Below the pieces are notes generated by a model. That model made no database searches. It saw only the letters and a program-made list of their open reading frames with translations, and was not told the origin of the DNA. From Candidatus Taenariivivens baikalensis (GTDB lineage: Bacteria; Omnitrophota; Omnitrophia; Omnitrophales; Aquincolibacteriaceae), in assembly GCA_009691445.1 (NCBI GenBank), contig SICL01000010.1, positions 1 to 59,984 of the forward strand: a DNA stretch of 59,984 nucleotides, written 5' to 3'. Of this stretch, positions 25,392 to 34,948 are shown piece after piece. Numbering within the stretch: the first letter of the stretch is position 1; the number at the start of each line of letters is the position of its first letter. Made by a program: the position numbers and the translations under genes.

Positions 25392-27881
25392 TTACTTGAG
25401 AATAACCTCGACGCTGTGTTCTTTTTGATCCGAAAAAGCCGGGATGATATTGCCTTGTATCATTTTTCCGTCCACGATCAATTGAGAAACGCCTTGACCG
25501 GAACGGTTCGGATTTTTCACTTCAACGTGATAAGTCGACCCGCGGAAAAGCCGTTTAGCCTTATAACCAGGCCAGTTTTTTGGAATCACAGGATCCATCA
25601 GCAAGCCTTCTTTCACCGGCCGCATGCCAAGAAACCAATTGAGAATCACAACTGCGTACCATGAACCGGATCCCGTATACCATGTCCAACCGCCACGCCC
25701 ATTAAAAGGCGAATCGGGGCCGTCCACGTTGCCGGGCGTAACATACGGCTCACAATTATAGATGTCTGATTCCAGACCACGCAAAATCGGATTAAAGCTG
25801 CTATATACGTCCAGCGCTTTTTCTCCGTCGCGCATCATGCATTCAGCCTGAATCGCCCATGTAGCGGCGTGAGTATACAGACCCCCGTTTTCCCGAACGC
25901 TCGGGGCATACCGCGTGATGTATCCAATAGTCGGATCAGTCACAGAATATCCCGGCGTAAAAAGAAGCGGCCCATATTTCTTATAAAGATGCTTACGAAC
26001 AGACCCAATGGCTTGCTTGGCGCGCTCCGGCGTCGCTGTCCCGTTGATCACGGCCCACGTCTGAGCATTCAGGAAAATTTTTCCTTGTTTGCAATTCTTG
26101 CTTCCAAGAATTTCGCCGCTATCTTTGGTGGCGCGCCAATACCATTCGCCGTCCCAACAATGCTTGTTCACGGCCTCTTTCAAAGCCGCAGCGCGACTCA
26201 GATAATCCTGCGCGCGATTCTTATCGCCACGTTTTTCACAAAGAGGCGCAATGCGCATCAAGATGCCGTAAAAAAAGTGCGCCAGCCAAACCGACTCACC
26301 CTTCCATCGAACACCCACATGACTCAAACCGTCGTTCCAATCACATTCACCGATAAGCGGAAGTCCACGGTCAGAAAATCGCGTGAACACTTTGTCAATG
26401 GAGCGACAGCAGTGTTCATACAAAGTCCCTTCGGTAACTTCCTTGGTTTTTGGATCCGGAAGAAATTTCGTTTTTATATCCAAAATCCCGAAATCCTGCG
26501 TTTCATCTAAGTAATTGAGCGTGATGAAATCAAGCCACAATAAATCATCCGAACAATGAGTGATTGCACCCATCGTCGTGCCTTGATGCCACCAGTGATA
26601 CACGGTTCCATCCGGAAATTGCTGCTCCGCATGAAGCAAGATTTGCTTTTTTGCAAGTTCAGGCTTCGTAGAAAAGAAAATCTGGCTGTCTTGCAATTGA
26701 TCCCGGTAACCGAATCCTCCACTCGATTGATAATAAGCGCAGCGGCCCCACAAACGCGCCGAGATCGCTTGGTATTTGAGCCAGATATTGGTCATAAAGT
26801 TCATGGCCTCATCCGGCGTTTCAATCGTCGTCGCATTAATAAAGGTATCCCACATCGCTTTCACTTTATTCAATTCCTGCTGCGCCGCTTTTTCATTCGA
26901 ATATTTCTTGATAATACGCGTCGCGCTTTCCCGGGAATGCGTGGCCCCCAGCGTAAAGATAATTGTCTTGGATTCGCCAGGATTTAAATTCACATCCACC
27001 TGAAGGCTGGCACAGGCATCGCCCCATTTGCCTTGGGAATTCTTATTTTTTCCTTCCTGAGCATTTTTGGGGGCTTGAATATCGCCGTACATTCCGATGA
27101 AGGATTCCTTATATCCATCATAGGCCTTCGGTTTGACATTGCTTGCGTGAAACGCTTGCAACGGCGTTTCAGACATACCGGAGGAAATAAATCCAGGGAC
27201 AAGCGCGGGGCGTTTGCGTCCATAAATAGCCTGGTTCTTTTCATCAATCTCTGTTTCGATAAATGTTTTGTGAAATTCACGGTGCGTATCTGCCGCATTA
27301 CCAAGGAGCCAATCAAAATAAGTAAACAGGCTCAGTTTGCGTGGTTTCTTCGTTTCATTTCGAAGAACAAGTTTCCACACTTCGACCGGATCTTCCACAT
27401 CCACAAAAATTGTTTTTTCTGCGTAGATCCCCTTGTACTTGCTTCTTAAAATGGAATATCCCTGGCCGTGGCGAACTTCATAAAAATCAAACTTCGGACA
27501 ACATGGCTTCCAGGTTGCGGACCACAGCTCACCATCTTGATTGTCGCGAATATAAATATATTTCCCCCAATTATCGCGAATCAGATCTTGGTCCCAACGC
27601 GTAACGCGAGCAAGATTAGAGTTTCCAAGCCAGGAAAAGCCGGAACCGGTTTGAGTTTCGATGGTTCCATAGTCACCATTACAAATCACGTTGACCCAAG
27701 GCCTCGGTGTATCGGGACGCGTAATGACAAACTCCCGTCCGGTTTCCGTAAAATAACCGTATTTGTTTTTAAATTTTTTGATCTTGTCCGTATTCACGGC
27801 CCAAGTCTGCACGCTTGCGGTGCTGGGTTTGCTGGGCGCTTTGCTGGTTTTTCTTCTAGCCAATGTTGCAGTTTTTGACAT
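25392..27881 (-). CDS. GH94 glycoside phosphorylase
   Basis: The 829-residue protein has cellobiose-phosphorylase size and layout. After a Ser/Thr/Lys-rich leader come GYFTETGREFVITRPDTPRPW and GTIETQTGSGFSWLGN (beta-sandwich), then an (alpha/alpha)6 barrel with GYRDQLQDSQIF, HHW-like VYHWWHQGTTMG and the catalytic-acid motif GECDWNDGLSHVG, and a C-terminal beta domain. GH94 enzymes split beta-glucosides with phosphate. The neighbouring solute-binding protein, glucanase-like protein and ROK regulator make a sugar-use operon. Whether the substrate is cellobiose, a beta-1,2-oligoglucan or another disaccharide is open. Confidence 0.93.
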   Translation of the reverse strand: MSKTATLARRKTSKAPSKPSTASVQTWAVNTDKIKKFKNKYGYFTETGREFVITRPDTPRPWVNVICNGDYGTIETQTGSGFSWLGNSNLARVTRWDQDLIRDNWGKYIYIRDNQDGELWSATWKPCCPKFDFYEVRHGQGYSILRSKYKGIYAEKTIFVDVEDPVEVWKLVLRNETKKPRKLSLFTYFDWLLGNAADTHREFHKTFIETEIDEKNQAIYGRKRPALVPGFISSGMSETPLQAFHASNVKPKAYDGYKESFIGMYGDIQAPKNAQEGKNKNSQGKWGDACASLQVDVNLNPGESKTIIFTLGATHSRESATRIIKKYSNEKAAQQELNKVKAMWDTFINATTIETPDEAMNFMTNIWLKYQAISARLWGRCAYYQSSGGFGYRDQLQDSQIFFSTKPELAKKQILLHAEQQFPDGTVYHWWHQGTTMGAITHCSDDLLWLDFITLNYLDETQDFGILDIKTKFLPDPKTKEVTEGTLYEHCCRSIDKVFTRFSDRGLPLIGECDWNDGLSHVGVRWKGESVWLAHFFYGILMRIAPLCEKRGDKNRAQDYLSRAAALKEAVNKHCWDGEWYWRATKDSGEILGSKNCKQGKIFLNAQTWAVINGTATPERAKQAIGSVRKHLYKKYGPLLFTPGYSVTDPTIGYITRYAPSVRENGGLYTHAATWAIQAECMMRDGEKALDVYSSFNPILRGLESDIYNCEPYVTPGNVDGPDSPFNGRGGWTWYTGSGSWYAVVILNWFLGMRPVKEGLLMDPVIPKNWPGYKAKRLFRGSTYHVEVKNPNRSGQGVSQLIVDGKMIQGNIIPAFSDQKEHSVEVILK

Positions 27882-27901
27882 GATAAACCTCGGGTTTTTG
27901 A

Positions 27902-29188
27902 TTAAAGATCGTGCGATTGAAGGACAGCATTAATATGCGGAGCAATCTTCTGAACCGCTTCTTGCGCGGTTTGCTTACCATTGAAAACCAGGTCTAGTTG
28001 CGGCGCAATATATTTATCATTAATTTCCCGCCATTTGGGGTGAAAAGGGCTGAAGGTAACAAAGTTTACGGCCTGATTAAGCATCTGTTTATTGGCCGGT
28101 GGATCCGTATTCTTGGCCCAACTATCGCTTTGAGCCACTTCAATCCGTGACGGCTGAGCAAGACCGCGCTTGGCCAATTCAGCCTGCCCGCCAGCTCCCG
28201 TCAATGCCTTGATCACTTCCCAAGCCTCCTCTTTATGCTGAGAGGATTTAAGCATCGCGTAGCCAGAACCGCCGCTTCCAAAGGCTCGCATTCCTTGCGG
28301 ATTTTTCGGAAACATTACCACGTCCCAGTGGAAATTATAATTACGAAGCCCTGGAGTTTCCCAAATCCCGGAAAGAAACATTGCCAAACGCCCGCTTGCA
28401 AACATCAGATCAACTCCCATCCCGAGATTAGAAAGTGTTGATGGAGTAGGCATCACGTGATAAAGATTCACGAGGTCGGCATAAAACTGAATCCCCTGAA
28501 CAGTTTTAGGGTCATCAATGGCTGTACGTGTGGGCTTATCCACGCTATCCACAAGCGCTCCGCCATTCCCGTAAACAAAATTCTGCCACGCCCATCCATA
28601 AAAACCGTATTGGGTGATGTGCCCCGTAGCATCTTTTTTAGTAAGCGCGCGCGCATACCGCAAAAGATCATCCCACGTCCAATCATCCGTGGGATAAGAA
28701 AGCCCAGCCTTATCAAAAAGATCTTTGTTGTAAAACACGCAGGCAAAAGGAGCAACATCACGAGGAATGGCCAAGATTTTTCCATCCACGGTAAAACGAT
28801 GAAGGATGGTTGGGAAAAAATCTTTTTGAGAAAAAACAGTGTCTTTTTCAATGAAAGGCGCGAGTTCTTCAAGTACGTTCTTAGAGGCAAACGTTACAAA
28901 GTAATCCACCTCGGTGGCAATAATATCAGGGGCGGCTCCGCCGGCAATGCGGGTTAAAATCTTGCTGTCATATCCCGTATAGGGTGTATGTTCAAAAATA
29001 ATTTTTATTTGGGGGTGTTCGGTCTGCCATCCCTTGATAGAGTTGGTAATAATATCAATTTCTTCAGGACTCCCCCAAAAAGCAACCTTAATGGGCGTAA
29101 TCCCGTCCTGCGAAGCGTTTTGTCCGCAACCTGTGAGCCCCACTAAGAAGGATAAGAGAAAGAAATATACCAGCTGCTTTTTCTTCAT
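27902..29188 (-). CDS. ABC sugar solute-binding lipoprotein
   Basis: The 428-residue protein has a lipoprotein signal (FLVGLTGCGQ, Cys as lipid anchor) and a family 1 extracellular solute-binding fold (VAFWGSPEEIDIITNSIKGW, PRDVAPFACVFYNKDLFDKAGL, SGIWETPGLRN). It should capture an oligosaccharide for import. No permease or ATPase genes are adjacent, which is unusual; they must be elsewhere. It is the first gene of the operon, downstream of a good promoter. Confidence 0.92.
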   Translation of the reverse strand: MKKKQLVYFFLLSFLVGLTGCGQNASQDGITPIKVAFWGSPEEIDIITNSIKGWQTEHPQIKIIFEHTPYTGYDSKILTRIAGGAAPDIIATEVDYFVTFASKNVLEELAPFIEKDTVFSQKDFFPTILHRFTVDGKILAIPRDVAPFACVFYNKDLFDKAGLSYPTDDWTWDDLLRYARALTKKDATGHITQYGFYGWAWQNFVYGNGGALVDSVDKPTRTAIDDPKTVQGIQFYADLVNLYHVMPTPSTLSNLGMGVDLMFASGRLAMFLSGIWETPGLRNYNFHWDVVMFPKNPQGMRAFGSGGSGYAMLKSSQHKEEAWEVIKALTGAGGQAELAKRGLAQPSRIEVAQSDSWAKNTDPPANKQMLNQAVNFVTFSPFHPKWREINDKYIAPQLDLVFNGKQTAQEAVQKIAPHINAVLQSHDL

Positions 29189-29279
29189 TCGTGTTTTAAA
29201 CCGTCCGAGTGGATGTCTTCTACCTAAATACTCTTCTATGTAGATAAGCGGGCACTTTGAGCTTTTAAAAAGTTTGCAA

Positions 29280-29307
29280 ATTATATCATGCTCGAAATAC
29301 GTGTCAA
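29280..29307 (-). promoter_or_regulatory. Consensus sigma70-type promoter of the sugar operon
   Basis: On the minus strand a perfect TTGACA (29,302-29,307) and a perfect TATAAT (29,280-29,285) are 16 bases apart. Initiation near 29,273 leaves an 85-base leader before the solute-binding protein gene. Such a strong promoter in a sugar operon implies control by a repressor, probably the ROK protein. Confidence 0.8.
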
Positions 29308-29332
29308 CTCAAGACTCGTGAAAAACTGCGCG

Positions 29333-30247
29333 TCAATCGCGTTGAATCTGAAAGGTTTCCAGAATGCGGTCAAGGTCATCTAAAGAATAATAATGAATCT
29401 CGAGCCGACCTTGATCTTTTTTCTTTCGGGGATAAATTTTAACTTGAGTTCCGAGATGCCGAGAAAGCCGGCCTTCCAGGTCGATGATTTCCGGACTTAA
29501 GTGCCGAGCAGACTTAGCCTTCCGCTTATGCGCATTGCTTCGGTTGACAATCGCTTCAACCTGCCGGACAGAAAGATTGTCTTCGAGAATGCGCTTTGCG
29601 AGCTGCCGCTGATGCTCCGGAGTTAGAAGCCCCAAGAGAGCTCTGGCGTGGCCAGCACTAAGTCGCCCTGAGACAATCAACGAGTGAAGCTCCTCAGGCA
29701 GTCTTAAGAGCCGAATCGTATTGGCAATCGTGGATCTGTTTTTTCCAAGCCTCTTAGCAAGCTCATCCTGAGAGAGCATCTGCTCATTGATCAACCGATC
29801 GTAAGCCTGGGCCTCTTCCATGGGATTTAAGTCTTCGCGCTGGATGTTTTCAATCAGGGCCCATTCAAGAAAATCTGCTGGCGCAATCTCCTTAATGATT
29901 ACCGGAACGTGGGTTAAGCCGCACATTTGAGCAGCTCGGAAGCGGCGTTCTCCGCATATCACCATGTATTGATTATTTTGAGATTTGGAGACAATAATGG
30001 GCTGAAGGATGCCCTTCTCCTTAATGGAGGCCGCCAACTCTTCGATTCCCTCAGGAGAAAAATCTTTTCTTGGCTGTTCTTTATTGGGAATGATTTTTTC
30101 AGTGGATAAAAGCTGAAAGGCGTTTTGCGAATCAGCCGGTTGAGGTTTGTGCGTTTCTCCAAACGGGGAGGGCTGATCTGCCTTGGCTTGATTAATATAA
30201 CTATCTGGTATTAAAGAACTTAGACCACGACCTAATACCTTTTTCAT
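29333..30247 (-). CDS. parB: Chromosome partition protein ParB
   Basis: The 304-residue ParB has the N-terminal CTP-binding region with GERRFRAAQMCGL and ENIQREDLNPMEEAQAYDRL, then the HTH SQDELAKRLGKNRSTIANTIRLL, and a C-terminal dimerisation domain. It loads at parS and spreads as a CTP-dependent clamp. It starts 19 bases after parA and the two parS sites lie just beyond parA. Length is normal. Confidence 0.97.
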   Translation of the reverse strand: MKKVLGRGLSSLIPDSYINQAKADQPSPFGETHKPQPADSQNAFQLLSTEKIIPNKEQPRKDFSPEGIEELAASIKEKGILQPIIVSKSQNNQYMVICGERRFRAAQMCGLTHVPVIIKEIAPADFLEWALIENIQREDLNPMEEAQAYDRLINEQMLSQDELAKRLGKNRSTIANTIRLLRLPEELHSLIVSGRLSAGHARALLGLLTPEHQRQLAKRILEDNLSVRQVEAIVNRSNAHKRKAKSARHLSPEIIDLEGRLSRHLGTQVKIYPRKKKDQGRLEIHYYSLDDLDRILETFQIQRD

Positions 30248-30266
30248 ACTCGCTCCTCTGGGCTGT

Positions 30267-31112
30267 TTACACTTCTGGATTCTGAGCAGACTCTACCCGA
30301 ACCTCAACTGCTGCTACCGTATGCGGAATCTCTTCCGTTTTTTTATTCCCGTATTTCTTGATAAATTCTCCCACCACATCCACATAGCCTTTAGATCCTC
30401 GATTTTGCGGGTCATAAAAAACAGCTGGTTTTCCAAAGCTTGGCGCTTCCGACAGTTTTACGGATCTTGGAATAATGGCATTAAACACTTTTTCTTTGAA
30501 ATAGCTTCGCACTTCCTCAATAACTTGCTGCGTTAGATTTGTCCTAGAATCCGCCATCGTTAAGATAACCCCGCCAATTTCAAGCTGGGGATTTAAATTT
30601 GTTTTTACAAGCTGATAGGTATTAATGAGTTGGCCTAATCCCTCAAGGGCATAATATTCGCACTGCAATGGTATGACTATATAATCACTTGCCACTAAGG
30701 CATTTATACTTATCATTCCAAGAGACGGCGGGCAATCAAGAAAGATAAAATCAAACTTGCTCTTCAGAGTTTCCAGCCTTGTCTTAAGATAAAATTCACG
30801 GCGCTCTAGCTGATAGAGCTCCATCTCAACAGAAGAGACATCAGGATTAGAGGGTATAAGAGAAACGTTACTAAATTCTGTCGTCACTATTAAGGCCGCA
30901 GGCTCTGACTTTTCCACAAGAAGTTCATAGACTGTGGATTCGATCTTGGCTGGCTTCTCGATTCCCAATCCACTGGTTGCATTGGCCTGCGGATCAAGAT
31001 CGATAACCAAGACCTTAAATCCTTTCTTCCCCAATAGGGCAGCCATATTAACTACGGATGTCGTTTTTCCGACACCTCCCTTTTGATTGCAGAAAGAAAA
31101 GATAGCGCTCAT
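30267..31112 (-). CDS. parA: Chromosome partition ATPase ParA/Soj
   Basis: With ATG 31112 as start the protein has 281 residues; a GTG three codons earlier (31121) is also possible. It begins SAIFSFCNQKGGVGKTTSV, the deviant Walker A motif of ParA/Soj, followed by VIDLDPQANATSGLG and FIFLDCPPSLGMISINAL. A C-terminal tail of about 20 residues is rich in Glu and Val. It acts with ParB in origin segregation. It is encoded between mnmG and parB, the common order near bacterial origins. Confidence 0.97.
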   Translation of the reverse strand: MSAIFSFCNQKGGVGKTTSVVNMAALLGKKGFKVLVIDLDPQANATSGLGIEKPAKIESTVYELLVEKSEPAALIVTTEFSNVSLIPSNPDVSSVEMELYQLERREFYLKTRLETLKSKFDFIFLDCPPSLGMISINALVASDYIVIPLQCEYYALEGLGQLINTYQLVKTNLNPQLEIGGVILTMADSRTNLTQQVIEEVRSYFKEKVFNAIIPRSVKLSEAPSFGKPAVFYDPQNRGSKGYVDVVGEFIKKYGNKKTEEIPHTVAAVEVRVESAQNPEV

Positions 31113-31136
31113 AGAAATCACCGTTGGTTATGGGTG

Positions 31137-31152
31137 TGTTTCACGTGAAACA
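31137..31152. promoter_or_regulatory. parS site 1
   Basis: TGTTTCACGTGAAACA is a perfect 16-bp palindrome identical to the general bacterial parS consensus. It lies just upstream of parA. Confidence 0.95.
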
Positions 31153-31190
31153 TTGCAGATATTAATTTTAGGAGAGAATTATACAACAAC

Positions 31191-31206
31191 CGTTTCACGT
31201 GAAACA
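31191..31206. promoter_or_regulatory. parS site 2
   Basis: CGTTTCACGTGAAACA matches parS at 15 of 16 positions, with the inner 14 bases perfect. It lies 38 bases from site 1, directly at the end of mnmG. Confidence 0.92.
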
Positions 31207-31211
31207 ACGGT

Positions 31212-33029
31212 TTATTTTGCTTTTCTTATTTTTTCTACATATACGGCAAGAAGCGAAGCGTCACACACTGAGACTCCTGGAATCCTTCCAGCTTGTCCTA
31301 TAGATTCTGGGCGAATCCTAGAAAGCTTCTCTTTGGCTTCACAGCTGATTCCTTTAATGTCTTCATATTGAATGGATGGGGGAATAATTCGGTGTTCCAT
31401 GCGTTTGAATTTTTTAACTTCTGCAATCTGCCGGGCGATATATCCCTCATACTTAATCTCTGTCTCTACAGAAATTATTTCGTTTTTTGAAAGATTTGAT
31501 GAGTATAACTTGTTTTGTAATAAGGAGTTAATGCTTTCATTGGGTCGCTTTAAAATCGCGTCCATGGATTGCCCCTGGTACCAAACGCCTCTCATTCGCT
31601 TAATCTCACTTCGAACTCTTTCATATTTATTTTTACACCCTTCGTATATTTCTTTGGAGATCAGACCAAACTCACAGCCATACTTCATAAGTCGGTCATC
31701 CGCGTTATCCTGCCGCAAGAGAAGGCGAAACTCTGCGCGGGAAGTGAAAATGCGATAGGGCTCACTGGTGCCCCGGGTCACAAGATCATCAATTAGAACA
31801 CCGATATAGGCTTCAGAGCGATCCAAAATAAAGGGCGGTTCTTCTCGTAGTGTCCGAATAACGTTAAGCCCGGCCATCAACCCTTGCCCGGCCGCCTCCT
31901 CATACCCCGATGTGCAATTAATTTGCCCGGCCAAAAACAGGTTTTTTATTTTTTTTGTCTCTAGGGAGTGTTTAAGCTGAGTTGGGGGAGCGCAGTCATA
32001 TTCAATAGCGTAGGCATACCTTATAATCTCAGCCTCTTCAAGGCCCTGCATAGACCGTACAATTTGCACCTGGATTTCCTTAGGCAGACTCATGGAAAGT
32101 CCATTCACATAAATCTCATCCGTGTTTCGTCCCTCGGGCTCTAAATAAATCTGATGCCTCTGCTTGTCAAAAAACTTAACAACCTTGTCTTCAATGGAAG
32201 GGCAGTAGCGCGGCCCAGTCCCGTGAATTCTTCCCGCATAAAGAGGCGACAAATGAAGGTTGTCCCGAATGATTTGATGGGTTTTTTCTTTGGTGTGCGT
32301 CAAATAACAGGAGAGTTGCTGCGTCGTGATCTTTTCATTGCGATACGAAAATGGCTGCGGGGGATCGTCGCCTTTTTGTTCCTCCAACAATTTCCAGTGA
32401 ATGGTGTTTGCTCGTAAACGAGGCGGGGTCCCTGTTTTGAATCGAATAAGCTCAATCCCATTTTCAATGAGCGAGGCTGAAAGACCCACAGCAGATTTTT
32501 CACCGCTCCGTCCACCCGGAAAATTTTCATCGCCAACATGGATCAAACCCTGAAGAAACGTTCCTGTGGTAATGATCACAGATTTTCCAAAAAAATTCTC
32601 CTCAAGCTGCGTTTTTATCCCGCCACAAACACCGTTTTTGATAAGAAGCCCGACCACTTGCCGCTCCTTAAGATCGATGTTCTTTTCAGACTCAACCGCG
32701 CGGCGCATGTATTCGTGGTATTCCTGCTTGTCAGCCTGCGCGCGCGGCGCCCATACCGCCGGACCTCGGGACCGATTCAGCATGCGAAATTGGATCCCTG
32801 TCTGATCGATCGCCAACCCCATCTCACCGCCTAGCGCATCGATTTCACGCACAATGTGCCCCTTGGCAATTCCTCCAATGGCGGGGTTACATGACATTTT
32901 GGCAATCGTATCCGCAGACATCGTCAGCAAAAGCACCTGATATCCGGCGCGCGCCACAGAGAGAGAGGCTTCAACGCCCGCGTGGCCTGCACCGACAATG
33001 ATTGCGTCATAGATTTTGGGTGAATTCAT
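31212..33029 (-). CDS. mnmG: tRNA uridine-5-carboxymethylaminomethyl modification enzyme MnmG
   Basis: The 605-residue FAD protein starts with YDAIIVGAGHAGVEASLSVARAGY and contains CNPAIGGIAKGHIVREIDALGG, RGPAVWAPRAQADKQEY and GQINCTSGYEEAAGQGLMAGLN, all diagnostic of MnmG/GidA. With MnmE it modifies wobble uridines. MnmA, which acts on the same base, is also in the window. It lies between yidC and parA, and its mnmE partner is not present here. Confidence 0.98.
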   Translation of the reverse strand: MNSPKIYDAIIVGAGHAGVEASLSVARAGYQVLLLTMSADTIAKMSCNPAIGGIAKGHIVREIDALGGEMGLAIDQTGIQFRMLNRSRGPAVWAPRAQADKQEYHEYMRRAVESEKNIDLKERQVVGLLIKNGVCGGIKTQLEENFFGKSVIITTGTFLQGLIHVGDENFPGGRSGEKSAVGLSASLIENGIELIRFKTGTPPRLRANTIHWKLLEEQKGDDPPQPFSYRNEKITTQQLSCYLTHTKEKTHQIIRDNLHLSPLYAGRIHGTGPRYCPSIEDKVVKFFDKQRHQIYLEPEGRNTDEIYVNGLSMSLPKEIQVQIVRSMQGLEEAEIIRYAYAIEYDCAPPTQLKHSLETKKIKNLFLAGQINCTSGYEEAAGQGLMAGLNVIRTLREEPPFILDRSEAYIGVLIDDLVTRGTSEPYRIFTSRAEFRLLLRQDNADDRLMKYGCEFGLISKEIYEGCKNKYERVRSEIKRMRGVWYQGQSMDAILKRPNESINSLLQNKLYSSNLSKNEIISVETEIKYEGYIARQIAEVKKFKRMEHRIIPPSIQYEDIKGISCEAKEKLSRIRPESIGQAGRIPGVSVCDASLLAVYVEKIRKAK

Positions 33030-33069
33030 AGAACGATCCTAAAAAGAAAATAGCGGGAGACCTTCCGGT

Positions 33070-34746
33070 CTACTTTTCATCCTCATCATCGTGATGAGGA
33101 ATCACGATCATGCGCTTCACGAGACCCTGCTGGATAATCGAAAACGTATTATTCATGAGCCAATAAAGCACCAATCCGGATGGCATATTATAAAACATAA
33201 ACCCAAACATAATGGGCATCATGATATTCATCATTTTCGCCTGTTCGGGTGATGTGCTCATTTGGGGTGTCATGCGCTGCTGCAAGACCATCGAACCCAC
33301 CATAAGAAGGGGAAGGATATTGAAACTGCTCCCAATAAACGGAAGAATGGTGGGGAAAGCCCAAAGCCGATCTGGTTCGGCCAAATCCTTAATCCATCCG
33401 ATAAAAGGCGCGCCCTTAAGTTCAATGGCATCATTCAACATTTGATAAAAAGCGATGAAAATAGGAATCTGCAGCAACATCGGAAGACAGCCTCCGAGCG
33501 GATTGACCTTGTTCTTCTTATAAAGCTCCATCATCGATTGATTCAGTTTGGTCGCGTCATTTTTATACCGCTCTTGCAAAGATTTGAGCTTCGGTTGAAG
33601 GGCCTGCATTTTTTTCATGGACTTAAAGCTCATGTTCGTGAGCGGCGAAAAAAGCCCTTTGATTACAAGCGTCATCAGAATGATGGCCCATCCAAAATTG
33701 TGACTGTATTGATTGAAAAACTTGAGGCTCTTTAAAAGTAAAATCTTGAACGCCCCGAAAATTCCGCGCGATAAAAGATCTTCAAATCCGGAATTGAAGG
33801 CGCTTAGCACTTCATAGCGCTGTGGCCCCGCATAAATAAAAATTTGTTTTTGCGTGCTCGCCCCCGGAGCCAGGGTCAAGGGTTCCAGGGCCATATCCGT
33901 TTCCATGTTGTGCCCCAAAAGCCTAGTTTCTTGAGAGACCGCTTTGATCTCTGGTTTGACTAAAAGGGCAAAATATTTTTTGATGAGTCCTGCCCAGACA
34001 ATCTCTTCGGAAATCAAAAATGCTTTTTTGGAAAGTTTTCCGTGATCGGCTTCCATGATTTTCTGTGCTTTGGCCACGGCTTGAACCATGGCTTTGTCTT
34101 GTTCGTGTTTCACATCCGCATTTAATCCATAATGAAAAACTATCGGATAGCGCCGTTCTTCGGGCGACAAGTTCTCAATCGAAACATCGAGAGCAATAAT
34201 GGGTTCTTTTTCTCCAAAATAAAATTTTTTGTTGATCCGGTAGCTGCCGACTTTTTCATAAATGAACTCATAGGCGCCGCTTCTGCCCGGAATAAGCTTC
34301 ATTTTGAAACGGGTCTTTGACAAATCCGCGTCTTCATTGGAAAAGCGGATTCCAAAAATTCCGGGGGCCTGCGCTTCTCCTTCATAAAATGCTTCGTTGG
34401 AAATGCCGCTTTGACGATTCTCTCCCTTGAATATCAGCCGCGTGACAGTCCCTCCGAGCGTGGAAAGCTCGACATCATAAAGACGATTCTGATACCGCGT
34501 TACCTGAGGCTCTTCGGATTTCTCCAAAACGGCCTCGCCCACGGTTTCACCATTTTGCTTTTCTTGGATTTGGTTCGTCTTGGATTCGCTAGTTGCGGTT
34601 ATTTGCTGCGCAGCGTTATTTTGCGGTGCCGGTGTCTGAGGGCGCAGTTTTTGAAGAAGAAAGGAATATCCCACCAGCACCAACATGGAAAGGGCTAGGG
34701 CTAAAAAATAATTCTTGTCTAGTTTTTTCTCTTCACGATTATTCAA
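33070..34746 (-). CDS. yidC: Membrane protein insertase YidC
   Basis: The 558-residue protein has an N-terminal membrane helix (FLALALSMLVLVGYSFLL), a large extracytoplasmic domain (about residues 75-345, beta-sandwich) and the conserved insertase core (NFGWAIILMTLVIKGLFSPL, LPMLLQIPIFIAFYQML, MPSGLVLYWLMNNTFSIIQQ). The long periplasmic domain indicates a two-membrane (Gram-negative type) envelope. Its start overlaps the end of yidD by 8 bases. Confidence 0.97.
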   Translation of the reverse strand: MNNREEKKLDKNYFLALALSMLVLVGYSFLLQKLRPQTPAPQNNAAQQITATSESKTNQIQEKQNGETVGEAVLEKSEEPQVTRYQNRLYDVELSTLGGTVTRLIFKGENRQSGISNEAFYEGEAQAPGIFGIRFSNEDADLSKTRFKMKLIPGRSGAYEFIYEKVGSYRINKKFYFGEKEPIIALDVSIENLSPEERRYPIVFHYGLNADVKHEQDKAMVQAVAKAQKIMEADHGKLSKKAFLISEEIVWAGLIKKYFALLVKPEIKAVSQETRLLGHNMETDMALEPLTLAPGASTQKQIFIYAGPQRYEVLSAFNSGFEDLLSRGIFGAFKILLLKSLKFFNQYSHNFGWAIILMTLVIKGLFSPLTNMSFKSMKKMQALQPKLKSLQERYKNDATKLNQSMMELYKKNKVNPLGGCLPMLLQIPIFIAFYQMLNDAIELKGAPFIGWIKDLAEPDRLWAFPTILPFIGSSFNILPLLMVGSMVLQQRMTPQMSTSPEQAKMMNIMMPIMFGFMFYNMPSGLVLYWLMNNTFSIIQQGLVKRMIVIPHHDDEDEK

Positions 34747-34948
34747 CGAAATCTACTCCCCCCGAATGAAACGGGTGACACCGGCTAAGTCGTTTAAGAA
34801 TTAAAAGTCCGCCTTGGATCATTCCTTTTTCTTCCATCGCTGTGTGAGCATATTCCGAGCAGCGGGGAAAAAATCGGCAATGCTGCCCGAGGTAAGGAGA
34901 TATTGCTTGCTGATAAAATCGTACGACTCTCAATAGGATTTTTTTCAT
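34739..34948 (-). CDS. yidD: Membrane protein insertion efficiency factor YidD
   Basis: With ATG 34948 the product has 69 residues. It has RVVRFYQQAISPYLG, CRFFPRCSEYAHTAM and GGLLILKRLSRCHPFHSGG, the full YidD signature. The start overlaps the rnpA stop as ATGA. It is thought to assist YidC. A longer frame upstream runs into rnpA and is not used. Confidence 0.95.
   Translation of the reverse strand: MKKILLRVVRFYQQAISPYLGQHCRFFPRCSEYAHTAMEEKGMIQGGLLILKRLSRCHPFHSGGVDFVE

Noticed and set aside
29308..29345. Rho-independent terminator after parB
   Set aside because: The only stem is four base pairs (CGCG) before a T run, too weak to call.
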